Shown: positions 55,604 to 64,000 of the stretch, in pieces | Position numbering within the stretch: position 1 is the stretch's first letter | How the letters are laid out: every line of letters begins with the position of its first letter | Assembly: GCF_000276805.1 (NCBI RefSeq) | Contig: NZ_AKXQ01000005.1 | Location: forward strand, 124,001 to 188,000 | Origin: Moritella dasanensis ArB 0140 | GTDB taxonomy: Bacteria; Pseudomonadota; Gammaproteobacteria; Enterobacterales; Moritellaceae | Direction: 5' to 3' | DNA: 64,000 nucleotides | Notes under the pieces: model-generated | The model's database searches: none | Told to the model about the DNA's origin: nothing | Seen by the model: only the letters and a program-made list of their open reading frames with translations | Made by a program: the position numbers and the translations under genes

Positions 55604-57211
55604 ATGGAGTGGGTAGCAATGACATCCCTAATCTTGGCAATGATGCCAATTATCGTCCTTATATGGATGATGACGAAAAAGAATGGTGTACCTTCATATA
55701 TAGCACTGCCGTTAACGGCGTTGTTTGTCGGTGTACTGCAAATCTTTTATTTCCAAACCGACTTGACGTTGATCTGGGCAAATGTAATCGCTGGTAGTTT
55801 GTCAGCCATTACCCCAATATCGATTATTGCCGGGGCAATTTTGATGAACCGCATGATGTGTCTAACGGGTGCTGAAAATACAATCAGCCGCTGGTTAGAA
55901 GGCATCAGCCTTAATAAAGTTGCTCAGTTAATGATCATTGGTTGGGCGTTTGCCTTCATGATTGAAGGTGCATCAGGCTTTGGTACGCCAGCAGCGATTG
56001 CTGCGCCTATCTTAGTTGGTTTAGGTTTCCCACCATTGCAAGTGGCAATGCTAGCGCTAGTGATGAACTCGGTACCAGTATCGTTTGGTGCAGTGGGTAC
56101 GCCGACGTGGTTTGGTTTCTCAAACTTAGGTTTAACTGATTCAGCTTTGCTTGAGATTGGTCAGCAAACTGCGATGATCCACTTTGTTGCTGCATTTGTT
56201 ATCCCGGTATTGGCTTTACGCTTTGTTACGTCATGGACTGAGATCCGTCGTAACTACTTCTTCATTCTATTAAGTACCCTGTCTTGTACTATCCCGTATT
56301 TCTTGTTCGCACAATGGAACTATGAATTCCCTGCATTAGTCGGCGGCGCAATTGGTTTGACGATCTCTATTGGTTTAGCCAAGTTAAACATTGGCCTTGC
56401 TAAAGTAGTAACGAATGAGACTGACAAGCAGACAACGCTAGCGACAGTAAGCCGTGGCGAGATCTTCAAAGCCATGACCCCGACTATCTTGCTAATCGTT
56501 ATCTTAATCGTGACACGCATCCAACAGCTTGGTATTAAATCAATGCTGACAGATGCAACGGAAGCATTATCGGTATCGCTCGGTAGCCTGGGTGACTTTA
56601 GTGTTAGCCAAGCGTTGATCTTAAAACTCAGTAACATCTTAGGGACTAACGTCGCTTGGGCTTACAAAACCTTGTATGTACCTGCGTTGATCCCGTTCTT
56701 GTTAGTGGTATTAATTTCTATCCCACTATTCAAAGTCAAGAGCAGCATGGTTAAGCAGGTATTTAGCGAAACCGGTAGCCGCATCAAAATGCCATTTATT
56801 ACTTTAATTGGCGCGTTGATCATGGTGAAACTGATGATGGCTGGCGGTGAAAACTCGCCTATCCTAATCATCGGCATGGCGTTCTCTGATTTGATGGGTA
56901 CTAACTGGCAGTTTGCTTCAGCTTACCTTGGCGCGCTGGGTGCATTCTTCTCGGGTTCGGCGACGGTATCTAACCTGACATTTGGTGCTATTCAGCAAAC
57001 GATTGCGACGACAGTTGGCTTACCTGAAACAACTATCTTGGCACTGCAATCTGTTGGTGGCGCGATGGGCAACATGGTATGTATTAACAATATCATTGCG
57101 GTATCGACTATCTTGGGTATTTCCAACAAAGAAGGTTACATTATCAAACGTACCGTTATTCCGATGGTTATCTACGGTGTGATTGCAGCGGTAGTGAGTA
57201 CGCTTTTATAA
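55604..57211 (+). CDS. lldP: L-lactate permease (LctP family)
   Basis: 535 residues with about twelve to fourteen helices. LctP marks are EGASGFGTPAAIAAPILVGLGF, NSVPVSFGAVGTPTWFGF and FFSGSATVSNLTFGAIQ. It brings in L-lactate (and glycolate) with protons, feeding the LutABC complex encoded on the other side of the control region. GGAG 9 bases before the ATG at 55619 makes a start five codons later equally likely. A terminator follows. Confidence 0.94.
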   Translation: MEWVAMTSLILAMMPIIVLIWMMTKKNGVPSYIALPLTALFVGVLQIFYFQTDLTLIWANVIAGSLSAITPISIIAGAILMNRMMCLTGAENTISRWLEGISLNKVAQLMIIGWAFAFMIEGASGFGTPAAIAAPILVGLGFPPLQVAMLALVMNSVPVSFGAVGTPTWFGFSNLGLTDSALLEIGQQTAMIHFVAAFVIPVLALRFVTSWTEIRRNYFFILLSTLSCTIPYFLFAQWNYEFPALVGGAIGLTISIGLAKLNIGLAKVVTNETDKQTTLATVSRGEIFKAMTPTILLIVILIVTRIQQLGIKSMLTDATEALSVSLGSLGDFSVSQALILKLSNILGTNVAWAYKTLYVPALIPFLLVVLISIPLFKVKSSMVKQVFSETGSRIKMPFITLIGALIMVKLMMAGGENSPILIIGMAFSDLMGTNWQFASAYLGALGAFFSGSATVSNLTFGAIQQTIATTVGLPETTILALQSVGGAMGNMVCINNIIAVSTILGISNKEGYIIKRTVIPMVIYGVIAAVVSTLL

Positions 57212-57631
57212 GCATAAATGTAGGGGGATTACCCTGCGTGATTAATTTTTAAATTAAAAAACCAACAGCTTTAGCTGTTGGTTTTTTTGTTTATGGTGTA
57301 AATAATGTCAGTAATATTCTGCAGTGACATGAAATACTTCAACATGGATATATAGATATTATAACCAGGTGGCTCCGCATCGGTATAACGGTGGTTTATT
57401 TTGAATGTTTCAATTCAAGTCGAGACACTAAAGGTGACCCATTTAACTCTTTTAAAATATTGTATCGCTCAACAGGTCTACCTACTTTTAATCAATTGTA
57501 ATATCCGTTAACGTCTTAAAATAAATAGCTTTCTAGCTTATACCGTTTCTATAAAAGACTCGATTGAGTATATGAAAGTATCGATGAATAATCAGAATGC
57601 TGAAATTTAAACATTAAAAAGGACGTTATAA
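57212..57631. other. Gap between lldP and the accessory cluster
   Basis: Holds the lldP terminator near its left end. The remaining about 340 bases are AT-rich without a recognised gene or RNA. Confidence 0.5.
57256..57288 (+). terminator. Terminator of lldP
   Basis: AACCAACAGCT, loop TT, AGCTGTTGGTT and a T-run. A-rich left flank may let it work both ways. Confidence 0.92.
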
Positions 57632-58144
57632 ATGGATAATAATTTGATGGATAACTTTTTAACCACGTTACATTCACATTCAAAAGACATAGGGATCACT
57701 AAGATTTATAGTGAAGTATTGAAAATGAATGGCACAAAAGTATCCTCAGGTACATTCAGTAATAAATTCACGCCGACGTCTAAAGAACATAAATTAACGC
57801 TGACAGAGTTCATGTCGGTAATGAAGGTTTTAGAATTAGATGACAATGGCCGACATGTCAGTGTATTTACAGATATGTTAGAAGTGTTCAACTTGAAGTG
57901 TGATAAGCACTACGCTGAACCTAATGTCAGTATAAATTATAAATCAATTTCAAACGCATTGGTGGGAACGAGTAAAGAACACGGTGATGTGTCTAATGAA
58001 ATACATGAAGCCTTAAAAAACAATAAAATTAGCCCTACTGAAATAATAAAAATTAAGAAAGAAATAAATGACGAGATTGATGCGTTAGTCAAATTGAAAG
58101 CTATTTTAATTAAAGCGAGTGATAGCAATGAACTTATAAAATAA
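57632..58144 (+). CDS. Phage CII-like (CP76 family) regulator, tentative
   Basis: 170 residues. The N-terminal part (SGTFSNKFTPTSKEHKLTLTEFMSVM) looks like the phage regulatory CII/CP76 family, in which a helix-turn-helix is followed by N-H-K-L-T-like text. The rest is helical and lysine-rich (SPTEIIKIKKEINDEIDALVKL). AAGGA precedes the ATG by 8 bases. No other phage genes are seen, so this may be a relic or a domesticated regulator. Family assignment is by eye and uncertain. Confidence 0.55.
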   Translation: MDNNLMDNFLTTLHSHSKDIGITKIYSEVLKMNGTKVSSGTFSNKFTPTSKEHKLTLTEFMSVMKVLELDDNGRHVSVFTDMLEVFNLKCDKHYAEPNVSINYKSISNALVGTSKEHGDVSNEIHEALKNNKISPTEIIKIKKEINDEIDALVKLKAILIKASDSNELIK

Positions 58145-58505
58145 TGTTGTTTGTATACATATTTTAAGGTGTATGGGTCATTCGCACCCATTCATTACTG
58201 CTACTATTTACTTTCCTCATTCTTATTCTTTATAAAAACAAAGCTGCCACCACTCCACTATAATCTCATACTCATACTCATACTCAACAGGCTATCGACG
58301 GCCTATTTAGAGCGCGCTCAAAAAGGTCTGATTCACTAAATCACTTTTTCAACTTATCTAGTCAAATTTGAATGTGAAAACAGCCCGCTGATTCACGTGT
58401 TTCACATCAAGATATAACGTTATGATTATTCCATTGAGAACTGGTGAGGTCGAACGCAAGATACCCCACCCACTAAAGTTAACAACATAAACACAAGGAT
58501 GGGGT
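58145..58505. other. AT-rich gap before a tiny ORF
   Basis: No gene supported. Its right end contains the left arm of a hairpin that reaches over the start of the next ORF. Confidence 0.45.
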
Positions 58506-58507
58506 AT
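58461..58507 (+). promoter_or_regulatory. Hairpin covering the ribosome site of the tiny ORF
   Basis: ATACCCCA (58461-58468) pairs exactly with TGGGGTAT (58500-58507), which includes the start-codon region and G-rich ribosome site. It could hide the start; inference. Confidence 0.4.
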
Positions 58508-58676
58508 GACAAATAAATTAACAAAAGAAGAGTGTAAGGCTTTATTACATGAATTTAATTCTTTCGAATTTGACGATGCAATCGAATTACCCAAAGAAAT
58601 AATTACGGTATTGAAGAGCTACAATATTCACTCAGTAATAATGGAAAATGGAAAAGTGTGTGACATTAAAGATTAA
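58506..58676 (+). CDS. Tiny hypothetical protein
   Basis: 56 residues (MTNKLTKEECKALLHEFNSF..., ending NGKVCDIKD), acidic, no membrane segment. AGGATGGGGT directly before the ATG is a strong ribosome site. No family recognised. Its neighbours are other small unrecognised genes. Confidence 0.5.
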   Translation: MTNKLTKEECKALLHEFNSFEFDDAIELPKEIITVLKSYNIHSVIMENGKVCDIKD

Positions 58677-58748
58677 CCTCATCAGCAGATATTTATAAGA
58701 GGTCAATTTAGCATTAATTAAAAATATAAACTAAAGGATGAGGTTTCT

Positions 58749-59012
58749 ATGACTAGGACATTAATAGATTTATTCAATTCAAATACCGAAAATAAAACAA
58801 AAGAAATAATGAGAATGCGTGGGTATCATCGCGAAGAAGAGCTTCGTCTAGAAACCCATAAAACAAAAATGATGACGCAACAGTTAAAACAAGCGGCCTT
58901 ACGATTAGAAGCTGTAGAGTTAATGTCCCAGTATCAAAGCTTGGATCTGAATCAACAAACAGAAAGTATGTTTAAGCTACCAACGCGACCAACAATAGAT
59001 ATCGTCATTTAA
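58749..59012 (+). CDS. Small hypothetical helical protein
   Basis: 87 residues, charged and coiled-coil-like (YHREEELRLETHKTKMMTQQLKQ), with a proline-rich end. GAGG is 5 bases before the ATG. No family recognised. Part of the same accessory stretch. Confidence 0.55.
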   Translation: MTRTLIDLFNSNTENKTKEIMRMRGYHREEELRLETHKTKMMTQQLKQAALRLEAVELMSQYQSLDLNQQTESMFKLPTRPTIDIVI

Positions 59013-59041
59013 ACTCATGTTACCTCACGAGGGTGTGATAT

Positions 59042-59125
59042 ATGATTCAGGCCAACGTTCAAGATAAGCGAATTCCTATGATTATGGAGACCGCTCATTC
59101 TCGACATATGTACCTAAGCAATTGA
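59042..59125 (+). CDS. Possible 27-residue leader peptide
   Basis: MIQANVQDKRIPMIMETAHS and seven more residues. GAGG lies 9 bases before the ATG. It sits between the small helical gene and the GGDEF gene. Too short to judge coding; listed because of the ribosome site. Confidence 0.25.
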   Translation: MIQANVQDKRIPMIMETAHSRHMYLSN

Positions 59126-59238
59126 CATTAATCAATTTAGATAACCGTTACGAATGTTAAAATGAATTTGTGATAGATATCAGCGGTATCATGACCGCAG
59201 CTATGGACTACGATGTTATTTTTAAGGGATACCAACTA

Positions 59239-60906
59239 ATGGGTTTATCAGATAAAAGACTATTTGAACAAGGTCCGGTGATATGTTTTACCAGACACCT
59301 TGGCCCTGGTTGGCCGCTATTATCCGTCACGGATAACATCAACCAATTTGGCTATGAAGCAGAAGCATTCCTGTCGGAAAAACGCCTGTTTACCCAAATA
59401 GTACACCCTGAAGATATCGAGCGTATTACCGCCGAAGTGAATACGTGCTTAACGACCAATACTGAATCCTTGGAACAAGATTACAGGATCATTACCTGCA
59501 ATGGTGACGTTCGCAGGGTCTATGATAAAAGCATCATCATCACCGATGAGCAAGGCGAAAAGACAATAGCCCAAGGATACTTGCTGGATATTACCGACCG
59601 AAAACGCAAGGAACCGTTATTTAAAAACGATATCAACAATGAACAACTGTTTCGAACCGTTATTGAAACGACGTCGGAAGGTTTTTTGATGGTCGATAAT
59701 GACTTCAACATCACCTTTGCCAATCATGCTTTGTGCCACCTTACCGGATATGAACTCGCCGAGTTAAAGGGACTTTCAGCCATTGATTATGTAACGCCTG
59801 AATTCAAGCATACTTTTACTCCGCAATTGAATCGTCGCGATATTCAACTGCATCGTGACGAAGATTTAATTATTCGACATAAAAGCGGTCAGGAAATAAA
59901 TGTACGGTTAACGGCAACAACGATGCGTGATGGTTGCGGTTTTTTTGCTTTTGTGACGAACATTACCACGCATAAAAAGACTGAAATACAACTTCTAAAA
60001 CTGTCAAGAGCTGTCGAACACAGTGCCAGTTCCATCATGATCACCGATAAACATGGCATTATTGAGTACATAAATCCCAGATTTTGCGAAGTAACCGGAT
60101 ACAGTGAGTCGGAAGCAGTAGGTCAAACACCAAGTATTATTAGCACCAAAGAAACGCCTCCAGCTTGTCATCAAGAGTTATGGAGCACCATACTTGCCGG
60201 TAACAATTGGCATGGTGAAACCTTTAATCGAACAAAACACGGTGCCTATTATTGGTCACTAATGTCAATCTCTCCAGTGATGGATGATCAAGGTGAGATA
60301 AGCCACTTTATTAGTGTCAGTGAAGACATTACCACACAAAAAGATCAGCAAATTAAAATTGAGAAAATCGCCCTTTATGACCCATTGACAGGTTTAGCTA
60401 ATCGACGTTTGTTATACGATAGATTGAATCAATCGACGGAGATATTGCAGCGCCAGCAAGACACGGGTATCGGGGTCATCATGCTTGATTTAGATTACTT
60501 TAAAGCTATTAATGACACCTATGGACATGATGTTGGTGACGAACTGTTAAAAGAGGTTGGTCTGAGGCTAACTGATTGCGTACGTTCGGAAGACACGGTT
60601 TCTCGCCCAGGTGGTGACGAGTTCACGATCTTACTGCAAGACGTCACTCATCCAGAAGACATACAAGCTGTCGCACAAAAGATCCTGCAATCGGTGCGTC
60701 GCAGTATCAATATTGATAAGTACAGCTTTAAAATTACCTGCAGTATCGGGATCAGTATCGCGCCGTTACATACCTATGAGCCAAAAGAATTATTGAAATA
60801 TGCCGATCTTGCTCTTTACCGAGCTAAAGATAGTGGCCGTGACAACTTTCAATTCTTTGACACTAATATGCAAGTAAGGCATCAGGACTGTATGCAGAGG
60901 GGATGA
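59239..60906 (+). CDS. PAS-domain diguanylate cyclase
   Basis: 555 residues from ATG 59239 (AAGGG 10 bases ahead; a GTG at 59170 and ATG at 59203 are alternatives). Three PAS domains (about residues 20-130, 135-255 and 260-380: GYEAEAFLSEKR, HLTGYELAELKGL, VTGYSESEAVGQ) then GGDEF. The active site is SRPGGDEF, and an inhibitory RxxD site (RSED) lies five residues before it, so product inhibition is expected. It should make c-di-GMP from GTP. No membrane helix. Opposes in function the EAL protein at 17.6 kb. Confidence 0.92.
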   Translation: MGLSDKRLFEQGPVICFTRHLGPGWPLLSVTDNINQFGYEAEAFLSEKRLFTQIVHPEDIERITAEVNTCLTTNTESLEQDYRIITCNGDVRRVYDKSIIITDEQGEKTIAQGYLLDITDRKRKEPLFKNDINNEQLFRTVIETTSEGFLMVDNDFNITFANHALCHLTGYELAELKGLSAIDYVTPEFKHTFTPQLNRRDIQLHRDEDLIIRHKSGQEINVRLTATTMRDGCGFFAFVTNITTHKKTEIQLLKLSRAVEHSASSIMITDKHGIIEYINPRFCEVTGYSESEAVGQTPSIISTKETPPACHQELWSTILAGNNWHGETFNRTKHGAYYWSLMSISPVMDDQGEISHFISVSEDITTQKDQQIKIEKIALYDPLTGLANRRLLYDRLNQSTEILQRQQDTGIGVIMLDLDYFKAINDTYGHDVGDELLKEVGLRLTDCVRSEDTVSRPGGDEFTILLQDVTHPEDIQAVAQKILQSVRRSINIDKYSFKITCSIGISIAPLHTYEPKELLKYADLALYRAKDSGRDNFQFFDTNMQVRHQDCMQRG

Positions 60907-60994
60907 TGGGCGTGACTATGCTGCGTCATTTTTACTGAGCATTACGGTTGTAAAATTAGGTATTTAATTAAAATTTAAGTGGTCGTTGAGGGTT

Positions 60995-61020
60995 CTCAAG
61001 CATCGCATGCTCGAGTTTTT
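60995..61020 (+). terminator. Terminator of the GGDEF gene
   Basis: CTCAAGCAT, loop CGC, ATGCTCGAG with one mismatch, then TTTTT. Confidence 0.6.
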
Positions 61021-61195
61021 CATTTAAATTCACCGATTTTAGTTTTTTCTTAAAAATGTTCAATAAAAACGTCTTCATCATTATTTATCCAGTTCAGCTA
61101 TATTAAAGCCAGTATATGGATAAGTGTCGAGCACCGTAACTGGTAGAAATACTAGAATATCAGCTAGCAAAAAGTGAGCACTGTTGATTAAGCGG

Positions 61196-61474
61196 CTAGT
61201 TCGTTGAAAGATGAATAATTTTATACTTAGGTATCGACCCTTTAGCGGAGCCACCAGGATTGCTAATGGTGGTATACCAGAGAAAATGTAAATAGGCACA
61301 GGTAACGTCATTAAAAGCTGACGATACCTGTGCCTGTTCAGACAAAGACTGCGCGGCGTTGATACTGCCATCAAACAAATTACCAGAAATGCAGATAACA
61401 TCAACGGATTCTTGCTCGCCCAATCTTTCACAAGCGGGGCGATTAAAATTGTTTCGAATTTCGTCTTTATACAA
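61196..61474 (-). CDS. Doubtful third ORF of an unrecognised operon
   Basis: Up to 92 residues from a TTG start that has no ribosome site, starting 7 bases after the stop of the gene at 61482. A second frame (61081-61431) overlaps it. No family recognised. Either a short downstream gene or the eroded remains of one. Confidence 0.25.
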   Translation of the reverse strand: MYKDEIRNNFNRPACERLGEQESVDVICISGNLFDGSINAAQSLSEQAQVSSAFNDVTCAYLHFLWYTTISNPGGSAKGSIPKYKIIHLSTN

Positions 61475-61481
61475 AAGCAGT

Positions 61482-61826
61482 TTAGCTATGGATATTATCG
61501 TCCGCTAACATGCCTTTAATATCATTTGCTAACATTTCAATAATATCGGCATAAGTAAATTCTTCCGATAAGTTATCTTCATTAAAAACTGCTGTGCCAG
61601 TATATTTTTTATGGCTGCGACTTTGATAAACAGTAATAAGATGGCGATCTGGTGCAATTGGACCGAATTCTTTTTTCACTTGATAATTAGGTAAATCACC
61701 GGTACCCGTAGTGCCAAATCGAACGGTTGCATTCAAGCTTTTGCTGCCCATGTTGTTCAATACCGATTGCAAAAATACAGATCCTTTTTGAGCAATACGT
61801 TCTTTAGTCCATAGTGGTTTTTTCAT
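61482..61826 (-). CDS. Unrecognised small protein, second gene of operon
   Basis: 114 residues with a basic, glycine-containing first half (SLNATVRFGTTGTGDLPNYQVKKEFG) and a helical acidic end. No signal peptide or membrane helix. AAGG precedes the ATG, inside the end of the upstream gene. Starts 1 base after that gene's stop, so the two are co-translated. No family recognised. Confidence 0.55.
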   Translation of the reverse strand: MKKPLWTKERIAQKGSVFLQSVLNNMGSKSLNATVRFGTTGTGDLPNYQVKKEFGPIAPDRHLITVYQSRSHKKYTGTAVFNEDNLSEEFTYADIIEMLANDIKGMLADDNIHS

Positions 61827-61827
61827 A

Positions 61828-62202
61828 TTAACAAGCCTTCTTTGAATAAGTTGTTGAAGTACTAAAAAGCTGTGGTCTGGTAACCGTGCTCGCTTTTAAT
61901 TTAATCCGTGATTGATTCTGTGAATAGCCAAGTTCATTTGCAATCGCTTTAATAAAAGCGCCGCATATTTTCTTATATCTGTCTTTTAGGCTTTTATCCA
62001 CATCATCAGAGAATATATACAAGGTTAGTAGGTTTGGGGTAATTACCTCAAGTGGGCTCTTACCAAGATATAAAGCAGCGTCAATACGAATCAGATTGTT
62101 GGGTGTTTTTAAAAATGCCCATAATTCTTTAACTTCTTGCTGTTCAAATAAAGATTGAAATGAAGAATGCGGCACAAAGTGCAATTCATCTAAATTTAAC
62201 AT
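61828..62202 (-). CDS. Unrecognised small protein, first gene of operon
   Basis: 124 residues, mixed charge, with a hydrophobic stretch (VITPNLLTLYIFSDDV) too short to be a membrane helix with confidence. AAGGGG is about 7 bases before the ATG. Coupled to the next gene. No family recognised; likely accessory. Confidence 0.55.
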   Translation of the reverse strand: MLNLDELHFVPHSSFQSLFEQQEVKELWAFLKTPNNLIRIDAALYLGKSPLEVITPNLLTLYIFSDDVDKSLKDRYKKICGAFIKAIANELGYSQNQSRIKLKASTVTRPQLFSTSTTYSKKAC

Positions 62203-62530
62203 TTTAACCCCTTTGATTTGGTCAGCTAAACACTATAGCCTTATTTTACTAGTAAGTCAAATCAACAGTAGGCGATTCATGTAGGTTGGGATTAAATGAA
62301 GGTATTTAAATAAGGCTTTTAAGTCATGCTCTTTAAATAAATAGACTATCTGATTAAAAAAGCAAAAAAAATCCCACTTACTGCAAATAAGCGGGATTTT
62401 TCATAAAGGGTATATTGTGTTCTGTTACGGTAAAGACTAAGAAACCGACAGAAACAATCAACTAAACTTGAGTTACACACCTCTCACTCGGAGTGGCGAT
62501 TTCAATAAGCTCGGTATTAATTAGCTAAGA
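62203..62530. other. Gap between the unrecognised operon and the porin gene
   Basis: AT-rich. It holds the porin terminator and presumably the promoter of the minus-strand operon. Confidence 0.5.
62363..62401 (-). terminator. Terminator of the porin gene
   Basis: AAATCCC-A-CTTA, 7-base loop, TAAG-C-GGGATTT. A-run on the left gives the minus-strand U-run. T-run on the right makes it look bidirectional. Confidence 0.8.
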
Positions 62531-63496
62531 TTAGAAAGAGTAACGAGCGCCCATGATGAATTCATCAGCATTGAGTGGATTCTTGGTAGTACCAGCAGAA
62601 TTATCATCGTTGAATGCCACTTTATAGCCCGCATATGCAGCTACGTCACCAATATAACGACCATATTCAAATGCAACGAAGTTAAGGTCTAGCTCTTCTT
62701 TCTCGTCTGCACTGTAATAGTTATAAGACACGCTTACTGTATTCTGGCCAAATCCATAAGATGCAAATGCATCAACGGCATTGAAGTCTGCATCCGCTAA
62801 AGTACCTGTTTGTACTAGACCTGAAACCAAAATAGTATCTTTAGTATAACGTGCACCAACCATGTATACATCTGATGAGTTAGTTTCGTTCTCAGCCGCT
62901 TCTGTTGCCGCATAACCAGCACTCAATTCAACATTTTGCATTACTTGGTAAGCAACCATCAAGCCGCCGCCATTTTCAGTTTCTTTTAAGTTAGCAGATG
63001 CATTGAATTTTAAATCACCTTGGGTAAAGCTATAAAGAATTGTATCTTCAGCTCGGTCACCACTTGCTGTTATGTTTTCGTTAGTGTAACCACTGAAGTA
63101 TTCAGCCATATCAGTAAAGTTAGTCAGGTAAGTAACAGCGTTATCCTGTGTACCGTATGTTACTGTACCGAAAGCAGTTTCAGCACCTACGTATGCATAA
63201 CGAAGATTATTGATTACAGACGTTGACGATTCACCAGGAATTTCTTGTCTTTTCTTATCTTGAGTAAATTCATATTCGAACTTACCAACAGCTGTTAAAG
63301 CATCATTAATCTCATGTTTACCTTGACCGTTTAGACGTACACGTGAAGCATCTGAAAAATCGCTATCGGCAAGTACGCCCCTTGCTTCAATACGACCACC
63401 AAAAGAAAAATCATCAGTATTTACGCTTTCAGCCAAAGTCGGCATAGATACAATAGCTGCTAATGTAAGAGATAATGCTTTATTTATTTTTGTCAT
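62531..63496 (-). CDS. General porin of the outer membrane (Gram-negative porin family)
   Basis: 321 residues. Signal peptide MTKINKALSLTLAAIVSMPT(LA), then beta strands with porin patterns (FSFGGRIEARGVLADSDFSD, VGKFEYEFTQDKK, YAYVGAETAFGTVTYGTQDN, TILYSFTQGDLKFNAS) and ending FIMGARYSF with terminal F. Sixteen-strand trimeric porin by family. ATG 63496 chosen because GGAA lies 6 bases ahead; the TTG start four codons earlier is unlikely. It lets small solutes through the outer membrane. Confidence 0.92.
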   Translation of the reverse strand: MTKINKALSLTLAAIVSMPTLAESVNTDDFSFGGRIEARGVLADSDFSDASRVRLNGQGKHEINDALTAVGKFEYEFTQDKKRQEIPGESSTSVINNLRYAYVGAETAFGTVTYGTQDNAVTYLTNFTDMAEYFSGYTNENITASGDRAEDTILYSFTQGDLKFNASANLKETENGGGLMVAYQVMQNVELSAGYAATEAAENETNSSDVYMVGARYTKDTILVSGLVQTGTLADADFNAVDAFASYGFGQNTVSVSYNYYSADEKEELDLNFVAFEYGRYIGDVAAYAGYKVAFNDDNSAGTTKNPLNADEFIMGARYSF

Positions 63497-64000
63497 GAAC
63501 AATTCCAAATTTGTGTGGTCAATGTTAGGTCGAGCGTCAAATCACTATTTAATATAAAGAGTTATTTGACTTTCTAAATGCTAGATTAAAACAAGTTTTC
63601 ACGCTGTCGCTATGTATAAGCGTCATTAATACTCTCAGTTATAGCACGCGTACCTGCTTTGCTTGCGGTCATTGTATTAGCTAAGCTAATACCGCGTAAC
63701 TCGTAAAACTACTAGATTATGAAACTAGTAGTCTCGCTCATAAAACTAATCAGTGCGATTGATGTCGATGCTACAATTTTAAAAATGATACGAACGAAAT
63801 ATGATTGCTTAAGCGATTAGAACAGGGAGCTGGAAGTGACTAGTTATGTGTCGCGGGAAAGAAGTATTCATACAGTAAAAATAATGAAGGGCTGAAGTTA
63901 AAGGGTTAAAAGTTAAAATGTTAGTATAAAAAGCGCCGTTTTACTGTTCATTAGCACGACAGTAATACGGCGCTGGTAGCAATTAGTATGCAGTAGGATC
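63497..64000. other. Right-hand intergenic region
   Basis: No gene supported. The porin promoter should lie at its left end and the terminator of an off-window gene at its right end. Confidence 0.5.
63926..63974 (-). terminator. Terminator of a minus-strand gene beyond the window
   Basis: A 16-bp stem with one mismatch (arms 63932-63947 and 63959-63974, core AGCGCCGT/ACGGCGCT) and an A-run on the left, which reads as a U-run on the minus strand. Confidence 0.75.

Noticed and set aside
61081-61431. Minus-strand frame of 116 codons starting at GTG
   Set aside because: No ribosome site, overlaps another weak frame, hydrophobic mix without a family. Kept only as part of a finding.

Overview
The window looks like a piece of chromosome from a marine gammaproteobacterium, with about 40% GC by eye. 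It carries a Ktr-type potassium uptake system, a phasin, LutABC/LldP lactate use, YecM, SelO, a YbiT-type ABC-F ATPase, MSHA-like pilin, many outer-membrane proteins, a secreted sulfatase with its maturase, and c-di-GMP and chemotaxis proteins. Protein flavour suggests the Moritella/Shewanella/Vibrio neighbourhood. That placement is by recognition, not by a search. No rRNA, tRNA, CRISPR array or intact insertion sequence was seen.

Layout. 1-0.65 kb: the start of a CoA-disulfide-reductase-like gene, divergent from a BigR/SqrR-type persulfide sensor. 0.7-4.7 kb: a short KdpD-like kinase, a KdpE-like regulator and KtrA/KtrB potassium uptake, with a 24-bp tandem repeat before ktrA. 4.8-9.1 kb: an old yellow enzyme, Lrp with divergent LysE, a seven-repeat propeller lipoprotein and a YjbR protein. 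9.2-11.0 kb: a three-gene membrane-regulator module behind 10-bp phased repeats. 11.8-17.6 kb: a DHFR-like protein divergent from a TetR-MFP-RND efflux operon. 17.6-20.0 kb: EAL protein, small unknown, phasin with an sRNA- or attenuator-like leader. 20.3-22.5 kb: a purine riboswitch of guanine type ahead of an AzgA-like purine permease and an Xpt-type phosphoribosyltransferase.

22.5-30.4 kb: pilin, lipase-like lipoprotein, TPR protein, lipoprotein, anaerobic sulfatase maturase, periplasmic sulfatase and a divergent LuxR regulator. 30.6-34.5 kb: two LysR regulators with two small outer-membrane proteins. 34.6-41.3 kb: chemoreceptor, SelO, ABC exporter-MsrB, YecM. 41.6-46.4 kb: small helical protein, MFS permease, an AraC-SnoaL-ABM group and a 3D-domain lipoprotein. 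46.6-57.2 kb: YbiT-like ABC-F with an apparent non-AUG start, secreted trypsin-like protease, RhtB and LysR, then lutABC divergent from lldP across an 811-bp gap.

57.3-62.2 kb is accessory in character: a phage CII-like protein, several tiny unrecognised ORFs, a PAS-GGDEF cyclase and an unrecognised minus-strand operon. A porin and a terminator for a gene beyond the edge close the window.

The most notable signals are the guanine-type riboswitch, the AUC/AUU start of the ABC-F gene, the membrane-regulator module with its phased repeats, the terminator-ended leader before the phasin gene, and the persulfide sensor pair at the left edge.
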